From an uncultured Anaerobiospirillum sp. (GTDB taxonomy: Bacteria > Pseudomonadota > Gammaproteobacteria > Enterobacterales > Succinivibrionaceae), in the NCBI GenBank assembly GCA_944390115.1, contig CALXOW010000006.1:1-64000 (forward strand): a DNA stretch of 64,000 nucleotides, given 5' to 3'. The notes under the pieces were generated by a model. That model saw only the letters and a list, made by a program, of their open reading frames with translations. It was not told the DNA's origin and ran no database searches. This document shows, piece by piece, positions 60,223-64,000 of the stretch (position 1 is the stretch's first letter; each line of letters begins with the position of its first letter). The position numbers were made by a program, and so were the translations under genes.

Positions 60223-62556
60223 ATGAAGATTAGTGATGGTAATTGGCTTGTTCAGCCTAACTTCACCTTACAGCACCCAGCTCAGGTCTATCAGTACCAC
60301 TTCGATGAGGCCACGGGCAAGCTCACTGTCTATGCTCCAGCCAAAGAGGTGCTCTCTGATCGTGCTAACCAAATCAACTGCACCCTCTTTACCATTGAGG
60401 TCTCTGCTCCTCACGAGGGCGTGATTGGCGTTAAGTTCAATCACCACATGGGTTTAGTTGATCGCGGTCCACACCACGAGCTCAACATCTGCTCCGAGGC
60501 CATGAAGTCGGCTGTATTCACCGACACTGAGGACTATATCGAGCTCAAGTCCGGTTCCCTGGCTTGCCGTTTTAGCAAGAAGGATTGGAAGATCGACTTC
60601 CTGCGCAACGGTCAGCGTATCACCGGCTCTGAGTACAAGAGCACCGGCTACGTCACCGATATCTACAATGGTCAGCACTATTGCTATGAGCGCCTGGATA
60701 TCACGGTCAACGAGTGGGTCTATGGCTTAGGCGAGCGCTTCACCTCCTTCGCCAAGAATGGCCAAGTCGTCGATACTTGGAACTTAGACGGCGGTACCTC
60801 TACGGAGCAAGCCTACAAGAACGTTCCATTCTATCTGACCAATAAGGGCTACGGAGTCTTCGTCAACCACCCAGAGAAGGTCTCCTTCGAGGTTGGTTCC
60901 GAGCGCGTTTCCAAGGTTCAATTCTCGGTTAAGGGCGAGAATATCGAGTACTTTGTCATCGACGGTCCTACCCCTAAGGACGTATTGCAAAAGTACACCG
61001 ACTTAACCGGCAAGCCAGCTCTGCCACCAGCTTGGTCCTTTGGTCTGTGGCTGACCACTTCCTTCACCACCAATTACGACGAGGCTACCGTTAACTCCTT
61101 TATCGACGGTATGGCTCAGCGTGATATCCCACTGCACGTATTCCACTTCGATTGCTTCTGGATGGAAGGCTTTGAGTGGTGCAACTTCACTTGGGATAAG
61201 GCCTGCTTCCCAGATCCTGAGGCAATGTTAAAGCGCCTGCACGAGGACAAGAAGCTCAAGGTCTGCGTCTGGATCAACCCATACATCGGCCAGAAGTCGC
61301 CTCTGTTCAAGGAAGCTATGGATAAGGGCTACCTCATCAAGCGTCCTAACGGCGATGTTTGGCAGTGGGATCTGTGGCAGTCGGGTCAAGGCATTGTCGA
61401 CTTCACCAATCCTGAGGCCGTAAAGTGGTACCAAGGCCACTTAAGCCGCTTAGTTGACATGGGCGTTGATTGCTTCAAGACCGACTTCGGTGAGCGTATC
61501 CCAACTGACTGTGTTTACTTCGATGGTTCCAACACCGAGGGCATGCACAACTACTACACCTACCTCTACAACAAGGCTGTCTTTGAGGTCTTAGAGGGCA
61601 AGGTTGGTAAGGGCAACGCAGTACTCTTTGCTCGTTCGGCTATTGCCGGTGGCCAGAAGTTCCCAGCTCACTGGGGTGGTGACTGCTACGGCACCTACGA
61701 GTCGATGGCTGAGACCTTACGTGGCGGCTTAAGCCTTGCTATGTCGGGCTTCTCTTACTGGAGCCACGATATCGGCGGCTTCGAGAACACCGCTCCTGCT
61801 GACCTGTACAAGCGCTGGTGCGCCTTTGGCCTCATGAGCTCGCACAGCCGTCTGCACGGCTCCAAGTCCTATCGTGTACCGTGGACTTATGACGACGAGG
61901 CTTGCGACGTTCTGCGTTACTTCGTCAAGCTCAAGTGCTCGCTCATGCCATACCTATACAATATGGCCCGCTATGCCCATGAGACCGGTATCCCAATGCT
62001 GCGTCCTATGGCCTTAGAGTTCAATGAGGATCGCGTTTGTGATCACATTGAGAGCCAGTACATGATGGGCGATAGCATCTTAATCGCTCCAATCTTCAGT
62101 GCTGACGGCGGCGTTGACGTCTACCTGCCACGCGGCAAGTGGACCTCCTTAATCACCAATGAGGTTAAGGAAGGCAACAGCTACTATCACGAGACCCATG
62201 GCTTTATGTCGATGCCAATCTACGTTCGTGAGAACACCTTGTTAGCTCAAGGCGCCGTCGACAACAAGCCTGAGTACGAGTACAACGTCGGCACCAAGTT
62301 CTTACTGTGCGAGCTGCAAGATGGCGCTGAGTGCGAGGCTAAGGTCACCGACCTCAAGGGCAACGTGGTTTATACCTTAAAGGCCTCTCGTTGCGGCAAC
62401 ACCATCGCCTTTGTCGGCGAGGGCGATGCCCGTGACATCTCGGTCACTATCACCAACGTCGCTGCTGCTACCTCCAGCGATGCCGCTATCACCAAGGGTG
62501 AGAAGGGCGTAGTGGTTGTACCAAACGACGTTCACCACTTCACCGTTGAGCTCTAA
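60223..62556 (+). CDS. yicI: GH31 alpha-xylosidase, YicI-like
   Basis: 777 residues. Close co-linearity with E. coli YicI from the start (MKISDGNWLVQPNFTLQHP), through TWNLDGGTSTEQAYKN, LPPAWSFGLWLTTSFTTNYD and the nucleophile aspartate in CFKTDFGERIPTD (D421) to the acid/base in HWGGDCYGTYES (D487), and SHDIGGFENTAPADLYKRWCAF. Retaining alpha-xylosidase that cuts isoprimeverose-type xyloglucan fragments. No signal peptide. Codon use is strongly optimised. It is a second GH31 next to the one at 50825-52912, but in a different subfamily, with its own operator and a very strong bidirectional terminator. Confidence 0.95.
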   Translation: MKISDGNWLVQPNFTLQHPAQVYQYHFDEATGKLTVYAPAKEVLSDRANQINCTLFTIEVSAPHEGVIGVKFNHHMGLVDRGPHHELNICSEAMKSAVFTDTEDYIELKSGSLACRFSKKDWKIDFLRNGQRITGSEYKSTGYVTDIYNGQHYCYERLDITVNEWVYGLGERFTSFAKNGQVVDTWNLDGGTSTEQAYKNVPFYLTNKGYGVFVNHPEKVSFEVGSERVSKVQFSVKGENIEYFVIDGPTPKDVLQKYTDLTGKPALPPAWSFGLWLTTSFTTNYDEATVNSFIDGMAQRDIPLHVFHFDCFWMEGFEWCNFTWDKACFPDPEAMLKRLHEDKKLKVCVWINPYIGQKSPLFKEAMDKGYLIKRPNGDVWQWDLWQSGQGIVDFTNPEAVKWYQGHLSRLVDMGVDCFKTDFGERIPTDCVYFDGSNTEGMHNYYTYLYNKAVFEVLEGKVGKGNAVLFARSAIAGGQKFPAHWGGDCYGTYESMAETLRGGLSLAMSGFSYWSHDIGGFENTAPADLYKRWCAFGLMSSHSRLHGSKSYRVPWTYDDEACDVLRYFVKLKCSLMPYLYNMARYAHETGIPMLRPMALEFNEDRVCDHIESQYMMGDSILIAPIFSADGGVDVYLPRGKWTSLITNEVKEGNSYYHETHGFMSMPIYVRENTLLAQGAVDNKPEYEYNVGTKFLLCELQDGAECEAKVTDLKGNVVYTLKASRCGNTIAFVGEGDARDISVTITNVAAATSSDAAITKGEKGVVVVPNDVHHFTVEL

Positions 62557-62573
62557 CCTTTAAGTTAGCGCTA

Positions 62574-62635
62574 ACGCACTAAAAAAAAACGACTCTGGGC
62601 CCTAGGCCCAGAGTCGTTTTTTTTTTTTTAGTGCG
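62574..62635. terminator. Very strong bidirectional terminator
   Basis: Near-perfect palindrome with core ACGACTCTGGGCC/GGCCCAGAGTCGT flanked by A9 and T13 runs, between convergent genes. Confidence 0.92.
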
Positions 62636-62725
62636 CTCTTGTAACCACCTCAAGCGCGCTAGAGCGTCATACTAGGCGCAGCACGTTGCTGCTGAGGCGC
62701 GCTGAGCGGGGCAGCGCGGGGCCGC

Positions 62726-63178
62726 TTAGTCGCGACTTGACATTGCGATACGACCCGAGAGGTCGTCGCGGGTCTTGACTACTTGCTCGACGGTGAGTAC
62801 CGCCATCAGGGGGTGCTCAAAGTTGTAGGTGTAGTGCATCTTGTAGCCGACCTTGTCCTCAACTACGTCAGCTAAGAATAGGGCAGGATTAAAGATGCCG
62901 TAGGCTTGGTTGGCCTCGCAGATTAAATTGGTCTGAGCGCGGCTGTATTCGTGAAAGGCGGCGAGGTGATTGTTGCTCAGGCCAAAAGCCTGTAACAGCT
63001 CACGGTGCAGATCGGAAAAGGATTGCATGCTGTGTATGATGACCCGGCGCCACTGCGCGGAGCTTACGTTTTTGAGCTCAGCTTTAATCAGGTAGAAGTT
63101 ACCCATGAAGGAATCCATGTCCTCGGGTGGCGGCATCAGAGAGTAACGGTCAACAGAAAAAGTTTCGATCTTGCTCAT
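62726..63178 (-). CDS. pRiA4b ORF-3-like domain protein
   Basis: 150 residues. Pattern YLIKAELKNVSSAQWRRVI, FSDLHRELLQAFGLSNNHLAAFHE and VGYKMHYTYNFE resembles the plasmid pRiA4b ORF-3 (IS1096 passenger-type) domain, a small alpha/beta fold of unknown function found on chromosomes and mobile elements alike. No transposase or plasmid gene is near, so this looks like a resident copy. Family members are usually longer; this one is short but has the core. Confidence 0.75.
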   Translation of the reverse strand: MSKIETFSVDRYSLMPPPEDMDSFMGNFYLIKAELKNVSSAQWRRVIIHSMQSFSDLHRELLQAFGLSNNHLAAFHEYSRAQTNLICEANQAYGIFNPALFLADVVEDKVGYKMHYTYNFEHPLMAVLTVEQVVKTRDDLSGRIAMSSRD

Positions 63179-63507
63179 CCCAAAACACCTGAACAGAGTA
63201 GTTAGCGCAGTAATGCGGCCGGGCCGCCTCTATCGCACCGGATAATAGCACAGATTGAACGTCGGTGAGCTAGCGCGGGGCGGTGGGGTTGACGCATCAA
63301 AATGGCGCATAGTGTTGGCTTAAATCCTCTGGGTGCATCAAATTGGTGAAGTAGCCATCGGGCGATAAGTCTTGCGCTAATCTGTGCACTACTTTTCCCG
63401 GTGTCCTACGTAAAAGAACGTAAGGGAACGTACTTAAAGCGGAGGCACCGCAGGGTTACTTTCTGACTGGAATAATGCCCGCTATATGGGGCCGAGGTAC
63501 AAAGCTG
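63179..63507. other. Intergenic region upstream of argC
   Basis: 329 bases. A direct repeat GAACGTAAGG/GAACGTACTT lies at about 63415-63435. No ARG box of the E. coli type was found. Confidence 0.4.
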
Positions 63508-64000
63508 ATGATTAACGTTGCTATCGTGGGAGCCAGTGGCTATTCGGGTGCGGAATTGGTGCGCCTGTTAAGCCGACACCCAGATGTCGTGCTGACTCAC
63601 TTATTTGTCTCTGAGAACAGCGCCGACCGTATGCAGCCGATCTCGGCTTTATACGGCCAGCTCTCAGGCCTGTGCGCCTTACCTTTAGAGCCTTTGAGTA
63701 TTGAAAGCGCAGCCGCTCTTACCGCCGAGGATTGCGACGTCATCTTCCTGGCGACCGACCACCGCGTAAGCCATGACTTAGCCCCCGTCTTAATTGAGAA
63801 CGGCATTGTGGTGATCGATCTCTCCGGTGCCTTTAGAATCAAGGACGAGGACAAGTTCGAGCGCTTCTATGGCTTTGCCTTAGGTGCCGCCCAGCACGAG
63901 CTGATGGCCGAGCGCGTCTATGGTTTAGTGGATTGGGTCAAGCGCGAGGACTTACAGCAAGCCCAATTGATCAGTATGCCAGGCTGCTATCCGACCGCCA
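63508..64000 (+). CDS. argC: N-acetyl-gamma-glutamyl-phosphate reductase (3' end outside window)
   Basis: The first 164 codons from ATG 63508 are present. NADPH-dependent enzyme of arginine synthesis. The start MINVAIVGASGYSGAELVRL has the Rossmann G-A-S-G-Y-S-G motif, and VIFLATDHRVSHDLAP with VVIDLSGAFRIKD follows. The catalytic cysteine motif SMPGCYPTA is the last segment visible before the window edge. No frameshift or odd composition. The rest of the arg operon presumably lies to the right. Confidence 0.96.
   Translation, partial: MINVAIVGASGYSGAELVRLLSRHPDVVLTHLFVSENSADRMQPISALYGQLSGLCALPLEPLSIESAAALTAEDCDVIFLATDHRVSHDLAPVLIENGIVVIDLSGAFRIKDEDKFERFYGFALGAAQHELMAERVYGLVDWVKREDLQQAQLISMPGCYPTA

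Noticed and set aside
62726-63178. Mobile element around the pRiA4b ORF-3-like gene
   Set aside because: No transposase, inverted ends or target duplication nearby; the domain also occurs in ordinary chromosomes.
63179-63507. ARG box upstream of argC
   Set aside because: No 18-bp TGAAT..ATTCA-like palindrome could be found.

Overview
The window looks like chromosome of a gammaproteobacterium, probably a gut or rumen Succinivibrionaceae-type anaerobe. That placement is inferred from the gene set: PdxB, PurT, DusA, SohB, a fused RlmKL followed by Uup, an RNase AM-type PHP protein and an OapA-type MepM, together with intracellular xyloside hydrolases. No 16S gene is present, so it is only a suggestion. 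Both window edges cut genes: an M20/RocB-like giant on the left and argC on the right.

Layout. 1-7.2 kb (minus strand): an M20/RocB-like protein with a very long acidic repeat tail, the M23 endopeptidase mepM and a small membrane protein. 7.4-15.6 kb: a DASS-type carboxylate transporter, a serine hydroxymethyltransferase (SHMT)-like protein without its PLP lysine, a YiiX-like cysteine hydrolase, two paralogous lipoproteins, dusA, an aldo/keto reductase and a PfkB sugar kinase. 15.7-17.6 kb: an operon of a deoxycytidylate-deaminase-like gene and two HAD phosphatases. 17.7-30.4 kb: tRNA-Pro, rplY, an RG-repeat CvfB homologue, sohB, topA, an exonuclease-I-like protein that appears to have lost its catalytic residues, DUF2786 and DUF4250 genes, purT and an unrecognised protein with a histone-H1-like tail. 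30.7-43.8 kb: pdxB, fucO-like, an HD-domain protein, an ATP-grasp/methyltransferase pair, and the run rlmKL-uup-rnm-SDR.

43.9-62.6 kb is a plant-xyloside utilisation region: GH51 arabinofuranosidase, two GPH sugar symporters, an AraC-type regulator, GH120 and GH43 beta-xylosidases, two GH31 alpha-xylosidase-type enzymes and an MdaB-like quinone reductase. None of the glycosidases has an evident signal peptide, so short arabino-xylo-oligosaccharides are probably imported by the GPH symporters and cut in the cytoplasm. A 14-bp near-palindrome, CGTGYACGTRCACG with a central CG as in LacI-family operators, precedes the GH120, GH31, mdaB, GPH and second GH31 (yicI) genes. It suggests one regulon whose regulator lies outside the window. 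The GH51/GPH pair lacks this motif and is divergent from the AraC gene, with a 15-bp direct repeat between them.

Three less usual themes stand out. Several enzyme homologues seem to have lost catalytic residues (M20, SHMT, ExoI). RNA-related proteins carry repeat-rich disordered extensions (CvfB N-terminus, RlmKL C-terminus, and possibly the H1-like protein). At least seven genes have their last codons and stop codon exactly or nearly repeated immediately downstream.
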